Shown here: one piece after another, positions 45,266 to 58,300 of the stretch
Position numbering within the stretch: position 1 is the stretch's first letter
Layout: every line of letters begins with the position of its first letter
Assembly: GCA_037176725.1 (NCBI GenBank)
Contig: JAZBRS010000049.1
Coordinates: 11,612,001 to 11,676,000, forward strand
Length of the DNA: 64,000 nucleotides
Source of the DNA: Posidonia oceanica
Taxonomy: Eukaryota > Streptophyta > Magnoliopsida > Alismatales > Posidoniaceae
Reading direction: 5' to 3'
The notes under the pieces: model-generated
What the model saw: only the letters and a program-made list of their open reading frames with translations
Database searches by the model: none
What the model was told of the DNA's origin: nothing
Translations under genes and position numbers: made by a program

Positions 45266-46832
45266 TGTAGATGTGGAATTTGGGAGGTGTTTAAGGAGAT
45301 GTCAGCGCTTCCACAACGTCGACAGCCTTTGTTGTGATCGCCACTCGTCTTTGGGCAGACAAGACACCTGGGGGAGATTATGACGATGCAGGTCCTCGGA
45401 CCACTAGATCGACGGCAGGATGTCGTCTAGCGGCTTCCTCGTGCTGCGTGAGTTCCTTCCTTTCCTTCAAAACAAAATGACATAGATTAGCTTCGGTGTA
45501 GTATCAGTAACGGAGGTGAACAGAACGACATAACTAAAAGAAAATAAATACTGACCGGGGGTTGTTCCCGTATGCATATGATATGATCCTATGCTAAGGA
45601 ATGTAAAGAGATGTAGTAAGAAACTAAATTGGAAGAAGATACTCCCTTTCACCCTTATGCTGTGTGCAATTAGGTTGGAAGGAAGCACGGTCGGAGCTCC
45701 AGTGTAGCTGAGGATTCCTAGGTTGGAGGTAGAAGCTCAAGTTGGTTGCCTATTGGGGAGAGGAGGTAGTGTTCTTGGATTGGAAAGACTAACTCTTTGA
45801 GTGTGGCTCACAATTGACAGGGCTCTGTCTCTTCTGGAAGTTCCTCTCTGGGGGGATTTCTCTTTCTAAAATTCCTACTACTAAGGGGGAATTTCTCACT
45901 CAAAAGTTTCCGACCCTCAAACCACCGGCCTAGGGGGTCTATTTATAGACTCTAGGGGTGTAGGGATGGTTGGAGTTCAGAAAATTCTAGAAAAATGGTA
46001 GTTAGTCTCAGTCGCTGATTAGAGCGGTGCCTAAACCTAGCAACCGCTTGGTCAAAGTGTGGGATGACCCGAGAACGAGGCCACGACTTTTAGTCGCCTC
46101 ATGAGACGCCGCCTAACGGTCCAGGGGGAGTGGGAAATAACTGTGGAAAAGCGGTTCTAATGGAGGCACGATCGATAGTCGCTGCATATAGTGACGCCTG
46201 AAGGTCAAAGATCGTGGGAAGACCGAGGCGGTTCCACAACCGTTCAGTCGCCTGATGAGCTGGCGCCTGAGAGTTGTGGGGATAGTGGGCGCAACCGCTG
46301 CAAACGATCGCCCAGTCGCCTATCCAGTTGACATCCACATGGGTCGCGCCCTTAGATGGCGTCTGACTGAGCCGCCTGCTTGGCTGGCTGCTAGTTTAGT
46401 CGGCTGGGAAATTGGCGACATCTGTAGTCGCCGCCTTATACGGTTACTATGTGAGTCGCCGCCCCAAGTGGCTACTAATTTGCCTAGGTCATTTTTAGCT
46501 CTTTTCCTAGGTTTTTGCTAGAGGAAACAAGATGGGAGGCTGGAAAACTACAGATAGCCTACGAAATCAAGGAAGCATCTCTGTTAACTCAAATCTAATT
46601 TTAAATCCGAGTTGAAGTGAAGGATACCCAGGGTACTTGGGCTTGTCACGAGCCCGAGCGAGTTAGCTTTGCCACAGCCAACAACCTGAGTCTAGGTAAG
46701 GTCTTGTGATGCTTTAAAGAAGTCAAGGAACATCTGGAAGATATGTTATCAAACTTAGGCATGAGATTTGGGGCACCTCAAGGTTTCTACCCTCAAAAGA
46801 ACTCTCAGAAATGCGAAAATAGGATATCTACA
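45266..46832 (-). repeat. E4 3' LTR
   Basis: 1567 bp, TGTAGATGTGG to GGATATCTACA on the plus strand (TG...CA). It is unrelated in length and body to the E and S LTRs. The right half (about 46010-46470) is full of short AGTCGCC / GGCG(A/C)CT motifs facing each other, forming small inverted repeats. Confidence 0.82.
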
Positions 46833-46848
46833 GATGCCCCTCCTTGGA
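46833..46848 (-). promoter_or_regulatory. E4 polypurine tract
   Basis: TCCAAGGAGGGGCATC on the minus strand, abutting the LTR. Its ending is the same as in E1 and E3. Confidence 0.82.
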
Positions 46849-47852
46849 GTTGATCTTGGAACAATATTGGATCCAAGGCAAGAACGATGTCCTATTGAGC
46901 ATTTCCTGAAAAGGGGAGCTCTATCTCAATCAATTTGTCATTGAAGTAGCAAAATAAAAGGTAAAAAGAGGGTTTAAATTGCCGTCAGATTGGAGACTCA
47001 GGCATGGAGGGGTCAAGTCGGTTTCGGATCTTGTGTCGCAGCCGAGGTCAAGACCAGGTCAACCATGTGTGTTCCAATGGGCAAGCACTAAGGGAGAAAT
47101 CGCAGGATGTTATTCCAGCACGATCGAAAGGAGAGTGTGACATCTTGTTTGAGACTTTACTCAGATTGGAATTGATCAGAGGATAGGTACGAACTGGGTT
47201 GGCTCTAGGAGAATCATATGCCTGAAGGGTTCCTAACACTCTTGAAGAACAATGCTCCATCCGTGCTTCACTTCCAATGATATGAGAAAATGCATGGATG
47301 GATGATTCAAACATACTATGATAATGCAAGGTCAACACGCAATGCAATGAATGGTCCATATGCTAGGTTAGGCCGACGGGGTACGGTTGGTCCCAAACCA
47401 TATGGACATATGCAAAATGAATGAATGCAATTTGTTGTGGTCAAGTGTTTTCCATCCTGGAGTGTGACCAGCACTCTCTGGAAAGGACTGTCGTCCCACA
47501 GCTCGATTTGGCAAATAAAGAGGTTCCATGCAAAGAGAACCGGGTGAGGGAGTGAACCCTTCCTTTGCCAAACCGATGTGTCATCTGGTGTTTGCAGTAG
47601 TTGCGGCGGGTGGCGCGTGAACTCAAGGCGAGAGTTCACTCTTTGGCTTTGTAGTGGTCTGTCCTGGTAGTTTAGTCGCCCCTTTCATCAGCGACGGACC
47701 TAGTCGCCGCTTTTGGTGGCGACGCGTGATCTCCTGGCTTATTTAATTCATAAACCGTTTTAAACCCTGATTCTTTTGATAAGGGGAGATAAAAGACGGC
47801 CGTCCTTGCTTTTCAGGAAACATTCTGCACAAGTAAACCCCTTATCTTGACC
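46849..47852 (+). other. E4 region between polypurine tract and first PMD gene
   Basis: No gene. Near 47675-47735 it has facing GTCGCC and GGCGAC motifs like those in the LTR. It would hold the promoter of the plus-strand gene at 47853; I cannot name a promoter element. Confidence 0.45.
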
Positions 47853-49206
47853 ATGAAACTTCCTTCCTTCTCTTCTCCGACCTTCTCGGTGAAAAGGGTG
47901 GTTGATATTCCCAACCACTTGATGAAAGCTATCCGGAATGACCAGGTAAATTCTCCTCTTAGTCTTTGCATGTCTTCTTTGTAGTTTAGCTTCTGAAGGT
48001 TGCTTGTTTAGGCCGTAGTGAACCTCACAAGATGCCTGGACTTCCACAATTCCTTTCGGTATACTCTGCCATGAGTGGCTGGCTTGATCAATTGTGTAGA
48101 GAACAACAGACATCTCTTCGAGTGTAGTGGTTTTGACAAGCTTCTTGACTTAATTCGCACGCCTGTGTCTTGGCCATTATTGCATGCCTTGATGGCTTTT
48201 TGGAATGGTTCCTCCAACACCTTCAATCTTCCTTGTGGGGAGACATTGATCGCGTGTGAGGAGGTGTCCTCTTTGCTTGGGTTGGCGGCTGAATCTACTG
48301 AGGCGGCAGATGATCGCTTCGCCATTTCTATTGAGACAGTGGGTTCCAGGAAGATAGGCGGGTATTTAGCAATGGACCTGGAGGCTAGCAAGGCCTTGAT
48401 GCACTCGGGGAGACTCTTTCTTCGAGGCTTGTGGGAGGTTCTTAGCACCAGGCAACTTGCTGAAGCAGAGCTAAAGAAGTGTTTGTTTGTGGCAGTGGGC
48501 GGCCTTGTCTTGTTTGCAGACGCCAATTTTACAATGGATCTTCACCATGTGGATCTTCTGATGTTGGTCGTTGTTCGTCCCGATCTATGCTTGGCTCCTG
48601 CCGTGCTGGCTTACACCATGGAGGGGCACACCAGTGCCTCTTGTTCAGGGAAATTCTTCAGTTCTCCACTGTTGCTGCACAGGTGGTTCATGTCCCATTG
48701 CTGTTGTGATACAGATTTCACAGGTCTGAGCTTCCATGACTCCATTCTTCGTTTGGGACGCTTGTCACTACAGGATTTTGACTTCGTTCCGAAGCTACCT
48801 GGAGCTCGCGCGGGTGATGAGCACAGCTCACAGTGACCTTGAGCTTGTCCTGACAGGTGCTACATCATTTGTGCTGTATCCCATCCATCGCTGCCCTCGT
48901 TTACTGAATCAGGAGCTAGCTGTCCAGGCTGATGTAGTTCTGACCCCTCCAATTTGCGTTCGCAAGGAAGACGACGACCGGGATGAGCGGATGGTCCTGG
49001 AGTACATAGCCCGTTGGGTTTATATCGGTAGGCGAGTGTCTCTAAGTGCGCCTCGGCTTTCTGTAACTGCTCGGGAGTCCCAGGAGGCGAAGTATGTGAA
49101 GTGGTATGCACGGTGGTGCCCCACTCCTCAGAAGTATGTTGATGACCAGCAGGAGTTTCTGAAGATGCTTGGGCTCAACCGCTCGAGCATGGCAATGCAT
49201 GGCTGA
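47853..49206 (+). pseudogene. PMD-A: plant mobile domain-like gene, two exons, broken
   Basis: Exon 1 is 47853-47945 (31 codons from MKLPSFSSP), with a CAG|GTAAAT donor. Exon 2 starts at 48012 after ...TTTAG, in phase. In exon 2 a TGA at 48072 interrupts, in a context where a CGA codon fits. The rest has WPLLHALMAFWN, CGETLIACEEVSSLLGL and a run of hydrophobic helices, the pattern of plant mobile domain proteins (a tryptophan-containing helix, then the G-E-x-T-I-x-x-E-x-V box). Near 48740-48836 the reading moves to the next frame (a one-base lesion or an unrecognised small intron) and ends YVKWYARW...LNRSSMAMHG at 49206. The function of such proteins in retroelements is unknown; host PMD proteins act in silencing and growth. 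It lies antisense to the pol of E4. Confidence 0.72.
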
Positions 49207-49775
49207 TTATGTTTTGAATTTTAATTTTAAGTTGGGTTGAACCATGTCTTAGCTTTTGAGTTTAAGTTTGGGTTGAATTATGTTTCAGTTCTTGAATGAT
49301 ATTTTGGGTTGAATCATATTTTAGCTTCTAAATTGTGTTTTGTCGTTTGTTAATGTATGAGTTCGTGTTTTAGAGGGGAATTAAGGGATAAAAACCCTTT
49401 GCCGTTGTTAGCCGCCGTCCCTTCCGGCGCCCTGCTGAGTCACCTCTTTTTAGGGCGATTCTATTCACGCTCCCGTCAGAGGGTTCAAATCGTGGCAAGA
49501 AAGTCGACGCGCGAAGAGCTGGGTGAGGCGCCTTTCGAATAGGCGTCTGAGTGAGTCGCCTCTTATACTGGCAACCAGGCTACGAATCAGTAGCCAAAAC
49601 TAGCCGTTGCCCTCTGTTGTTCAGAGCTTTCAAACCTTCTCCTCCTTTCTTCCTCTTCTCTTCCACTCCATCCGGCGGCATTTCCCTCGTCTGGCGGCGT
49701 CTCCGGCATGGTGCGGCGTTCTCCGGTGAGCTCCGGTGGCAGCGGCTACACGCTCCTCTCCTCCTTCTTCGTTTG
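49207..49775 (+). other. Spacer between PMD-A and PMD-B
   Basis: No gene. AT-rich first half, then facing GGCG motifs (about 49510-49580) and a pyrimidine-rich stretch (49615-49675) just before the PMD-B start, as in plant 5' UTRs. A weak TATA-like gggataaaaac lies at about 49386. Promoter status is unproven. Confidence 0.4.
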
Positions 49776-52700
49776 ATGGCAAGCAGCGGCAGTGGGGGTG
49801 AAGGCGTGGATGGTGACCCGGCTCCTCCTTCCTCCTCTCTTTGGAGCGTCGACGCTGAAGGCAGTGCGGGTGGTGGCGCCGGTGGTGACCGCGGCGTGGA
49901 TGACCGGCCTCGTCGGCGTCAGAGGTAACCTTCCTCTCCCCTCTCTTGTTTTTCTTCTTTTGGTTTTCTTATTGTTAATTAGGATGGATGGAAATTCTCA
50001 ATTTAGGTTCATTGTGGATATTTCAATTTCAGTCTTAGTTTAATTTAGATTCAGTTTTTTAGTTTTCAGTTTTTAGTTCAATTTCGATTCAATCTTTAGT
50101 TTTCAGTTTGTAGTTCAATTTTGATTCAGTTTTTAGTTTTTAATTTAGTTCGATTTTGATTCAGTTTTTAATTTTTAATTTAGCTCGGCTTTGATTCAGT
50201 TTTTAATTTAGTTTGGTTTTTTTTTTTTTTTTTGAATTTGAAATCTTGGTTAAATTCTGAGTTTCTGGTTAATTTAATTCAATTCTGTTGTAATTTAGCC
50301 CAACTGTTGGTTTAATGTTGTTGTAATTTAGTCTAGTTTAAAAATTCTGATTTTTCTTTTTTCTTTTTTTTTTTTTAGGTCCTAATTGTGGAAATTTAGG
50401 TTAAACTCAATTTGGTTTAGTTGCGGGAGTTTATATTTAAATTCAGTTGTAGAATTTAGATTCAAACTCAATTTGGTTTAAGTTCATGGAAGTTTATATT
50501 TAGTTGTGGAAATTTAGATTCAATTCAGTTACTTAGTTATTTAAAGTCATGTTAAAATAACGATGATGTGAATGGTAGTTTTTATGTTGAATGTGAAATG
50601 GAAATGGAAATGTGAACGGAAATTTTGTGTGGAATGTGAATGGAAATCCATTTTCATGGATATTTAAATGGCTATTCAGTCTTTTTTGTGTAAATGTGTA
50701 TGTGTGTTGCCAGTTTGCAGGAAAATAAAAATTTTTGGTTGAGATTATAGGGGGGTTATGGAGAATTTTTCCCAAAAATTTAAGAGATTTTTATTAATTA
50801 ATTTTCGGAATTTAAGTTTGGAGATTTGATTTTGGGGGTTAAACATGTAAAAGGATCTGGTTGTTAATCCTTAATTGGTTTGTTAAATGATATTTTTGTT
50901 ACCTATATGGATTAGTGAAAGGTTTAAGTTGGTTTAGGGTTGGATTTTTAATTTTAAAGTTAGGCTATTAGAGTTGGACTTTCAAAAAGGATGATCTTTT
51001 AAAACTTTAAAAGATAACCTTAAAGGATGGATTTTAAAAGATGGGTTTTATTAAGAGTTGATTAAAAGGATGAGTTTTTAAAAAGAAATTTTAAGGATTA
51101 AATTTTAAGTTTTAGTTGGTTAGTTAAAGTGATGCGTTTCTTTCCCTTTTTGTTGGTTATGTGGATTACTTAGCGTTTAGGGAAACAATTAAAAGAATTA
51201 ATGGTTTTATCTGACTATGCTCTGCTTGTGATACCATTTCAGGACTTCTGATGAGGAGGCTGAGACGAGGAGGGACGAAGCCGGTCCTTCCACTGCAGAG
51301 GCGAGTTCCTCTCGTCCCCGCAAGCTCCGGGCGAGGCGGCCACGTGCGCCGTCTCCTGTCCTGCCTGAGGTTGGTGACGGGGGTGCTCCTGCTCCAGATA
51401 CGTCCCCTTCTCCTCCTAGGAGAGCCCGTACAGCGGTAGAGCTCGCAGAGCTAGGACAAGTGAGTTTTATGTGTCTTTCGGCTTTTATTAAGTTACTTTG
51501 TTTGATTATTATTATGTCGCTAATGTTCCTAATGTTTTCTTTTATGCCAGATGCCATTGTTGAGCCGGACGTGCTCTAGCTGGGCTGACTTGCACGAGAC
51601 ATACCTCGACCTTCCAGAGTTCCAGCGGGCGAGACTTGCAGGGATGGGCTTCGGCCACTTCTTGGAGATCATGCCTTTCGAGATTCACTTGGGACTGCTG
51701 GTTTCTTTCGCTGAGAGGTACAACAGGAGTTCTGGCAGCTTCAACTTTTGCGTAGGCGAGATGATGATTACCCTAGAGGACGTAGTGCGGTTGGTGGGTC
51801 TGAGGGTTGATGGAGAGCCTGTGATAGTGCCTTTGCAACCAGACTATAGTGTCGAGCTTGAGGCTTGTTATGGTGTACGACCTCCCCCTTCTGGTTGCTT
51901 CCATACACGCGTCAACATCAAGTGGCTGAAGGATTGACTGGACGACCTTCTTCTTGCCGACGAGGTGACCCTAGAGATAGCAGACAAGCAGCTTCGGCTC
52001 TTTTTGTCTATCCTGTTTCATAGGCTCTTTTTCGGCACGTCTTCTCAGATGTTACATGCCGGCATTACTCCTCTCCTTCTTCAGGTGGAGAGGATCGGTA
52101 GGTACTCTTGGGGCTCAGCCGTGCTGGTCTGTTTGATCTCCCAGCTGGAGTCTTTTGCCATGGGCCAGACCCGCTCTCTTTCAGGTTGTCTGCCTCTTTT
52201 CTAGGTTTGTGCTTTATTTATTTGCTTGCTTTCTATTTATTTGACTGTTGCTGACTTGGAATTATTGCTTTGTGTGATAGACCTGGATCTTTGAGCACTT
52301 CGTGTACCTTTGACCTGGAGTGCCAGGAGATGGTCCCATCGAGTTTCCCCGAGCTCGGCGGTGGAGCGAGGTGCAGCTGGCTCCGGAGCAGATTTGTCCT
52401 GTGAGACATTTGGGCCGCTTCCTATTAGAGATCCTCCCAAAGGAGTGGCTGAGTTTCAGTGCTTAGGTCCCTCTCTCTTGCACAGTTTACTAGTTTCTGA
52501 CTGATTTGTGCTTGCAGGTTGTCTGGAGACCCTACTCTGAGGGTGAGCATGCTGATGAGGAGCCCGTGGCGCGCGGTTCCCACTTGTTCTTCCAGGAGTG
52601 TTGGCTTTTTAGCCTCTTTCGGTGTCACTACATCTAGGTGGGCCATGTTTTACGACAGTTTGGGCTTCAGTAGGTCATTCCGGCGCTAGGTCCTGCGGCT

Positions 52701-54077
52701 TGCTCCCGGGTATCCATTTCGGGAGGTCGGAGCGATGCTCCTAAGCGGTTTGGAGAGCAGCTCGAGAACTGGCGCTCGGGTGGCATAGAGCTTCTCTCCG
52801 GTGGTTCTACAGAGACGGAGACAACGTGGAAGACCTGGTTTGATTCTGAGTTTAGCCGCCTGATCATCTTCCACCGTGACGTCTTTTATGGTTGCTCCAA
52901 CGTTCCGATGGGCACTGGTCCTAGTGAGAGCGTCAGCGACCTTCGTCGCGAGTTGGCGATTGCCTGCAGCCATATTGAGGAGCTGGTAAGCAATCCCTCC
53001 GGGTGTTGTGTTATTTGACTGCCCTCTTACTTGGTCACTTGCTTATGCATCTCCCTTGTTTGTGCAGATGGACGCTTCAGAGGGGATAACTGAGGTGTGT
53101 AGGACACAGCAGGAGGAGCACTCCTTGAGAGTGGCGGAGCTGGTGAGGGAGAGGGACGAGCTCTTGTCCCAGATGGACGAGCTTCGAGCACGAGTGAGTA
53201 GTGTTTCCCTTTGTTAGTTGTTGGTGTCTATTTCTACTTGTCTAATTGACGTGTTTGCTTTGATACAGGCTGAGGGTGCTTCAACAAGTGCAGAGCCTGC
53301 CCCTACTACCACCACAGGTCCAGCCGCTTCTCATGCCGAGGGCGTGCTTGCTGAGGAGGTCCGGGCTCGTGATTCAGAGGTATTTCCGTACTTTTCCTGC
53401 TTTAAGTACCTATAAATATCTGTCTTCTAACTCGTATGGCTTTATTGTGTAGATTCAGGCGATGATGGATCTGATCCACATGCCTCCGGCCACTGGTCCT
53501 ACTCAGAGCCAGCTGGATGATGCCTTGGGGTGTGCCGAGGAGTTATAGGGACGTCTTAGTCAGGTGGAGTGGGAGCGTGACAACCGCATTCAGGAGTTAG
53601 AGGCTCGTGTGGTGGCATCTGAGAGGGAGACAGCCAGGGCACGTTTTGAGGTGGACTCCACAAGAAGGGTAACTCCTTTTCTACTTGAGCATATTTGACT
53701 ATTGCTAGCCTTCTTGTTTAATTATTCTAACTCTAAGACTGCTGTCTTCTTTACTGCAGCTGAGCGCTGGTCGAAGCCAGCGGATACAAGAGTTGGAGGC
53801 ACAGTTGGCGGAGGCTCAGGCGATAGTTGCAGCGGTTGTTCCTGACGCTGACATTCCTGGTCTGGTTGCTGCAACTCCTGTGGGGTCAGGACATTCCAGG
53901 GCTCTGACAGCTGAGCAGATTTCAAGGGCGCGCTCTTCTCCTCATCTTGAGATGGTTCGTTCAATACTGAGGGCGTCTCGGGAGAGGAGCCAGAGCGGAG
54001 CGACGTCTTCTGTGGTGTGGCCCACGCCGAGGCCTCCAGGTGGTGGACGTGAGGGTAGCGGCGAGTCCGGTCATTGA
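49776..54077 (+). pseudogene. PMD-B: plant mobile domain gene with nine exons and a coiled-coil tail, decayed
   Basis: Exons that stay in phase with GT-AG borders: 49776-49924, 51243-51459, 51551-52204, 52281-52466, 52518-52985, 53068-53193, 53269-53379, 53453-53668 and 53760-54077, about 814 codons. Residues 1-122 are Gly, then Arg/Pro rich. Residues 123-558 are the plant mobile domain (GMGFGHFLEI, FNFCVGEMMITLEDVVRLVGL, SGCLPLF-TWIFEHF, VVWRPYSEGEH). Residues 559-760 are Glu/Leu/Arg-rich heptads, a probable coiled coil. Seven in-frame stops occur: TGA 51935 and 52311; TAG 52202, 52464, 52635, 52671 and 53546. Each is explainable by a single C-to-T change, and there is no frameshift. The first intron is long (1.3 kb, AT-rich). 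The gene is antisense to E4 pol. Confidence 0.8.
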
Positions 54078-55376
54078 GCTTGTACCTTTCCTTTTGTCAG
54101 AGTCTGTACTTTTCTTTTGGCAGAATCTGTACTTGTGAATATTTATATGAAAGTTTTTTTGTTTTTTTTTGTTTCGCCTTGCTTCCTGCACATGCTTACC
54201 TTTTTTGTTAGTAATCAACGAGCATACCTCCCTTGGCGAAAGATTTGGCTAAGTTAACTAATTAATCAAAGAGAAAGTATGTCAACTGAAAAGGATTTAG
54301 GCTAAGTTAATTAATTAACAAAGGGCATAATGCATGTTTATTTTAAATGGGTGGAGGGAGTTAATTTCTGGCCTCAGCTAAAGAGATGGAAATCAGAGCC
54401 CGGTAAACGCTGATTATGAGTTATCCGTGGATGCTCTAAAGATCATTATGCTAGTAATGTCTTTGTTGAGAGAGTGCACCCAAGCCGTGAGACATGCTTG
54501 AGTAGGACACTAACTCCGAATCCAGGTGAGTCGATGGTTGCATCATCGGCCAGATTAACTCCGATTTTCCTACTTACTAAGTTTTCACTTGTAGGTTGGA
54601 TGCTTTGGTTTTTTTCTAAATTTTGGATTATGTGATTTTTGGTTTTTGGGTTATGTGATTTTTTTGGTTTTTTGGGGTTATATGATTTTTTTTTGTTTTT
54701 GGTTTTTTTTTTTTTGGTTTTTCGGGTTATATGATTTTTTGTTTGGTTTTTTAGTTATATGATTTTTTGGGTTTTTTGGGTTATATGATTTTTTTGTTTT
54801 TTTAGTTCTTCTAATGGGGAAAGATGAGTACCTATTTTAAGCACTAGCCTTGGGGTTCGTTTCAACCAGATGAGTGGGCCTTACATTTGTGGGTGTGTCC
54901 CTTGGGTCATGCCTGCAGGCTTTAAAGACTTCGGTCCACACACCAGTCCTTATTTGGGTTGCTACTCCCTGGGCCTTTTCAGTCCTTGACCATCTGGGGT
55001 TGCTTACTCCTTGCCTGTTAGTGAGAATAGGATAGGGGAAGTTTCGGGATTTGATGGACTCTCGGTTTTGGCTTCCTGTTTGCCTTTCTCTAGCTCTTAA
55101 TGCGTCTTTCTATGGTTTATACTTTTAGATGCATAGATAGCTTTTGCCATGCCCTTTACCGCTCTTTGGACAGCTATTTGCTGACCTCTTTTAGTTGGAC
55201 AGTTTCTTTTACTGTCTCTTTTCGTTGGTTCCTTACTAGGACAGCTTCTTTGCTGCCTTCTTTCCTCTCTGTTTGGGCGGTTTTTGCCACCGTCTTTTCT
55301 TGACGCTTTCTAAGTTGCTTGGGCAAGCAGTTCGTACTCTAAGCCTCCGCTCTGAGCCTACTTTTCCCTTACCTTC
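54078..55376 (+). other. Spacer between PMD-B and solo LTR S2
   Basis: No gene. The PMD-B 3' UTR probably starts here. Between about 54600 and 54810 there is a T-rich repeat of ggttttttgggttatatgat type. At 55140-55320 short ACAG/CTGT alternations occur (tggacagctat, ttggacagttt, aggacagcttc). Confidence 0.5.
55372..55376. repeat. Target-site duplication of S2, left
   Basis: CCTTC, repeated at 61163-61167. Confidence 0.9.
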
Positions 55377-58300
55377 TGTTGACACCCCATCTTGGCAGGC
55401 TTGGACCACTTGGAGCCCTCCTGGTAATTGCTGGACTCAAACCCAAACCAAACCAAACCCTAACCCTCCTCTTTATCCTTCAGAACCAGCGAACTTGACC
55501 TAAGCCTTTACCCCTCTTCCCAAGCTCAAAACCTAGCCCAAATCCATAGGAAAACCCACCAACACCCACTTAGCAAGCCTACCCAAGAACCTAGAAATTT
55601 CCAAACCTAGACCATTCCCAAAAACCCTAGAAAACCTAGGTAAAACTCCCCTTTTTCTATACCTTAAAACCCCTCCAAAACCTTCTTAGAATCAAACCAA
55701 AACCTCAGAACGAACACTAGAAACCCTAGGCTACCCACTCCCCAATTTTCACCCCATTCCAAAACCTTTAAGCCTTCCTTATACCTAAATTATCCTTTTC
55801 TCTCTCCTGGATTATCCTTTTCTCTCTCCTCTCTCTCTCCCGATTATCCTCCCCCTTTTTCATCCTCTTCTCTCTCTTTTTCTTGCCTGGCTGTGGGCCC
55901 CTTTGTGCTTCTATCTCTTCTCTATCTTATTTCTATTTTTACCTTATTTTTAGCATTTTCCCTGACTTTTAAAAAATTGTTTTCCCCCAACTCATCTCTT
56001 TCCCCTTTACTCCTCCTTTTCCCCTTTTCTTCTTCCTTCTCTTTTCCTTTTTCCTTCTTTTGCTAAAATCCATAAAAAACCCTTAAAAATCTCTAAAAAC
56101 TCTAAAACAAAAGGGAAACAAACCAGAACCCTAAGAAAAATAATTAAAAATACTAAACAAACAATTAAAAACCTAAACCCAACTAAAATTAGCTAAAATG
56201 GAAAATCAAGGATGCAAGCTAAAAAAATACAAAATAACCAAAAGAAAATGCTGTAAAATCAAGGAAAAAACTAAAATATAATCAAAACCAACCAAAAGTG
56301 AAAACCCTATCAAAATAATCTAAGAACAAACCCTAAGAAGAAGTAAAACATTTAAAAACACTAAGACCAATAATTAATGGAAAAAGCTTGACTTAACAAA
56401 AACAACTTAAGAACTTAATTAAAAAGAAAATGAGAAGCAAATTAAAAAGATTTAAAAACACTTAATCTATCAAGAAGAAACTTGACTAAAAAAAAAAAAC
56501 ATCAAGGAAACTTAACAAATAAAAACTCAAAAGTGTAATTCAAAAAAAAAGAGACTTAAGAAGAATCCTAAAAAGACTAAAATCAAAAACCCAAAACTCA
56601 CTCTAATTAATCTAAAAATAAATCTTAAAAAATCCCCACTAAAATCCCAGATACTTAACAAGAAAAACACAATGGAAAAATAATTTAAAAGGCTTAACAA
56701 ACACTTAATCAAAATGGAAAACAAATTAAAAACAAAGAAAACCCTTAAAACCCTAATCAAACCCAAAACCCCTCAAAAATCAGAATTAATCAACTAAAAA
56801 TAGTCACTAAAAATTTAATCAAGATCCTAACTCACAACACAATCATTCTAATATTTTTATTTATTTTTATTTTATTGTTACTTAATTTATTTCTCCTCTT
56901 TTTCTCCCTTTCTTCCTATTCTCTTCCTCTTTTTTTGCTGGGCCCAATCCAGCCCGTCCACCCCTTCCTCCTTTCTTTTTTCTTCTTTCTTTTTATTTTT
57001 TTCCTCCGGCTTGCGGCCCGGCCCGCCTTCTTCCTCCTTCTTCTTCCTTCTTCTTCCTCAGCTTCTTCCTTCTCCTCCCGCGAAGCTGCACAGGACTCGC
57101 TCCCCATTTTTAAATTTAACTTCTTCCCTCTCCGTCCAATCCGGCACCAGTTCGCCTCGGCCTCCTCTCCTCTCAGCACCTTTTCCGGGAGGCTTTAACT
57201 GCCTGTCGTCTCGCCGGCTGCATGTCTCCCTCAGCAGCAGTGGATCGCGCCGGTGGAATTTGAATTCCAGAGCGCGCGAGCAAGCCGGAGAGTAGCAGAT
57301 AAAAGCCTCGTTCAGCACCTCCTTCAATGCCCTTTGGTCATCCGAGAGAGAGAGCGAAAAAATCCAGAGAATTCCCAAGCAAATCTCCTTCTTCTCCCTC
57401 TGATTTTCAGCAACACTTCCCTTTCTTTTTCTCCCTGAAACCAAGCCCGTTCCAGCATCCAACTCTCTTCCATTTCATCCCCCAAATTCACCCAACACAC
57501 CAGCATTCCTCCTCCATCATTTCCCAGCCTTTCCTTCCCTGTAAACACTCCAGTTCACCCGAACTTCCATCACTGAAACCAGCTGCAACCCAACACCTCC
57601 TCTCCTGAAAATTGCCTTCACCACAGACCTCCAATCCTTCCCGAATCTTCCCAAGATATTCGCCTGAACTCCACCTCCCCAAGGCACCCGACCTTCAGCC
57701 TAGCAACCCACCACCGCACCTACACGCCACCACAAACAGTTGCCTCCCTCTCTGACCAGAAAACCCACCAGCTTGCAATCTCCACCCACAGCCTCCCAAA
57801 ACCCAATTCGACCGCCCAGAACCCTTCAACAGACCTCCAGCAATCTTCCAGAAGCCCCCGTCCGGCCTGAGGAGCAGCGGACAGTCCCCCCGACCTCCGG
57901 CTGCCTCTGTGAACCCACGATCAGCCGGATCTTCCTCCGGTCTTCGCAGCAGCCGTCCAACCATCCAGGAAGCTCCGGAGGGTCGCCCTGAGGCGATCCC
58001 AATCCTCGCGAGCAGCAGACAGCGCCCACAGCGACCGGACGAGCTCCATCGGCGACCTCTGAAACCACCTGCGTCGGGAGGACATCCCAGCCACGGAAAC
58101 AGGTATATTCTTACTCCCTTAGCATCGTATTCTTCCCCTCTTGCTTTTCCCCCCTTTAGAGTAGGCTTTCCTTCGCTCCTGGGCCGGATCAGCTCCGGCC
58201 AGAGTCGTCTTCTCCGGCGAGACTCTCCGCGCGTTCCCCCGCTCCGGTCAGCAAAACGGCCTTCCAGCAGCACCCTCCGGTCCGCACGAGCCTCAGGAGC

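Noticed and set aside
47853..54077. PMD genes as a separate Mutator-like transposon
   Set aside because: I found no terminal inverted repeats or 9-bp duplications around them, and LTR, polypurine tract and pol line up as one element. It is kept as an alternative only.
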